In this document: positions 62,816 through 64,000 of the stretch, one piece after another | How positions within the stretch are numbered: position 1 is the first letter of the stretch | How the letters are laid out: every line of letters begins with the position of its first letter | From: Zeus faber | Lineage: Eukaryota > Chordata > Actinopteri > Zeiformes > Zeidae | Direction: 5' to 3' | Assembly: GCA_960531495.1 (NCBI GenBank) | Contig: CAUIJY010000124.1 | Span: 372,001 to 436,000 of the forward strand | DNA length: 64,000 bases | Position numbers and translations under genes: made by a program | Notes under the pieces: generated by a model | The model's input: the letters and a program-made list of their open reading frames with translations, nothing else | Databases searched by the model: none | Told to the model about the DNA's origin: nothing

Positions 62816-64000
62816 TATTTGAGCAGAAGCATATGGTAGAAATGATGGCAGAAGCTGAGGAAGCCATTTTTTTACCAATAAAGAAGAATCTTGCTATCTG
62901 GATAAGTGAAGAACAGAAGTTCATGAAAATCATGATTTTAGCTCAAGGACAAGGACAACCAGAAGTGGTACTGATGACACATGAGTCAATGTTCAACGTT
63001 AAATTTGACTCAGACAGCATGAGAGAGGAGATGCTGCAACAAATTCAAGAATGTTTGTGGTCACAACATAGTACTGACATCGGACTTGTGAAGTCAGCCC
63101 AACCGGTGAGATTTGAACTGAGACCAGGAAACAAACCTCCTTGGAAGAATCAATACCCACTAAAGGAGGAGGCAATCAAAGGGATTGAACCACAAATTGA
63201 AGGACTGTTAAAAGCAGGTGTTGTGGAAATATGTTTGGATCCTCAGACAAATACGACTATATTGCCTTTAAAGAAACCAAATGAGTCCTATCGCTTGGTA
63301 CATGATTTAAGAGCGATAAATGAAGTGGTGCAGGATTTTCCAGCAGATGTACCAGATCCACATACCTTGCTAGCCCAAATTCCTCCAGAGGCTACACACT
63401 TCACAGTGTTGGATTTGTGTGGAGCATTTTTCAGTGTTCCACTGATCAAAGAAAGTCAAGGGTTGTTTGGATTCACATACAAAGGACAAACCTTCAAGGA
63501 CAAGAGGCTCCCCCAAGGATTCAAACATAGTCCACACATTTTCAATAAAGTGTTGCAGGATGACTTGGCTGGGATTGATCAGATCTTGAAAAGTACTGTC
63601 AGTATGTGGACGACATCGTCATCTGTTCACCAGATAAGGAAACGTGCCATGAGGACTCAATCAAACTGTTACAGCTATTGGCAGACAAAGGACACAAGGC
63701 GTCTCAGAAGAAGCTACAGTATTGTCAAGAAAAAGTCATTTATTTGGGTCAACCAATAACCCATGGACACAGACGCATCTCTGAGAGTCATTTGGAAGCC
63801 ATTCAAACGGCACCAAAGCCGAGAACAGTCAGAGAGATGATGATGTTTCTCGGTATTGCGGGATATTCTTCAGCTTGGGAAGAAGATTATGCCTGCCTAA
63901 CAAGGCCTTTGAGAGTCATGACAAAAGAGACTGGGAATGCTCAACTCCATTGCAACCTCACCTGGACGCAGGAAGGTCTTATGGCATTTGAAACGATCAA
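62773..64000 (+). pseudogene. pol: Reverse transcriptase and connection (plus-strand provirus), 3' incomplete
   Basis: The first frame (62773-63759) has YPLKEEAIKGIEPQIEGLLKAG, SYRLVHDLRAINEVV, motif A TVLDLCGAFFSVPL (catalytic Asp codon 63412-63414) and motif B LPQGFKHSPHIFNKVL. A frameshift near 63585-63592 follows. The next frame carries QYVDDIVIC, with the intact YVDD active site at 63603-63614, and IYLGQPITHGHRRIS, REMMMFLGIAGY and RPLRVMTKE, open to the window end in the connection region. RNase H and integrase would lie beyond. The catalytic residues remain, but the frameshift just before YVDD kills the enzyme. Confidence 0.9.

Larger units (their letters stand above)
57309..64000 (+). 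mobile_element. Plus-strand class I provirus, runs off window end
   Basis: The sequence has a target-site half AACGTA, 5' LTR (57315-57650), primer site, splice donor, a leader of about 2.5 kb, gag (matrix, capsid, zinc-knuckle nucleocapsid), protease, an intermediate domain and reverse transcriptase to the window end. PPPY in matrix, one CCHC knuckle and a UAG between gag and protease in the same frame point to a gamma/epsilon-like class I lineage. At least one TGA in matrix, frame breaks around 60830-61120, a TAG before nucleocapsid, a TGA after protease and two frameshifts in pol make it non-functional. Confidence 0.9.

Overview
The window looks like repeat-dense, non-genic DNA of a ray-finned (teleost) fish. 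The evidence is vertebrate-type nuclear tRNA genes, teleost-type tRNA-headed SINEs, L2-like, L1-like, R2/NeSL-type and Rex1/CR1-like LINE fragments, hAT debris, (TG)n/(CA)n microsatellites and several class I (gamma/epsilon-like) endogenous retroviruses. No intact host protein-coding gene is convincing. Nearly all protein similarity comes from broken mobile-element genes. All identifications are by reading the sequence; no database search was run. || Layout. 1-1.77 kb: SINE, integrase scrap, short interstitial telomere repeat. 1.77-11.64 kb (block A): AT-rich segment, an array of decayed tRNA-Arg(CCT)/initiator-tRNA-Met units (2.4-5.8 kb), an L2-like LINE scrap, a minus-strand ERV env region (6.28-9.96 kb) interrupted by a plus-strand solo LTR (8.62-9.01 kb), then decayed tRNA-Leu/tRNA-Pro-like units (10.0-11.6 kb). 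11.8-15 kb: retroviral integrase remnant, L2-like LINE 3' part, C-terminal part of an R2/NeSL-type LINE with restriction-like endonuclease. 15-19 kb: mostly unrecognised. 19.25-22.6 kb: almost complete minus-strand L2-like LINE. 22.65-24.96 kb: L1-like LINE. 25.4-26.1 kb and 34.2-34.9 kb: two inverted copies of a broken coiled-coil coding sequence. 27.4-28.7 kb: LINE with SGNH-esterase ORF1 and endonuclease. 28.97-29.59 kb: the only two intact-looking tRNA genes, Ser(GCT) and Gly(TCC). 31.5-39 kb: LINE, hAT, SINE and microsatellite debris. || 39.96-57.65 kb (block B) repeats the components of block A in the same orientation with a changed order: decayed Arg/iMet array (41.3-46.3 kb), LINE 5' scrap, degenerate telomere-like tract, Leu/Pro-like units (47.6-49.7 kb), then a second copy of the minus-strand ERV (49.7-57.3 kb). 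That ERV copy carries two further retroviruses. A young, internally deleted provirus (50871-55746, minus) has a 5-bp AGTGG target duplication, nearly identical 525-bp LTRs, a tRNA-Ser-type primer site, a kilobase of higher-order tandem repeats in its leader, and a matrix-type gag joined to the env transmembrane end. A plus-strand provirus (57315 to beyond the window end) has 5' LTR, primer site, long leader, gag, protease, a possible 2H-like insert and reverse transcriptase, with several stops and frameshifts. || The layers give a relative history: minus-strand ERV first, plus-strand ERV into its env, then duplication of the locus, then reduction to a solo LTR in block A, with the young defective provirus landing only in block B. 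The parts do not form a host pathway. The window is best read as a record of retroelement nesting and tRNA-cluster decay.
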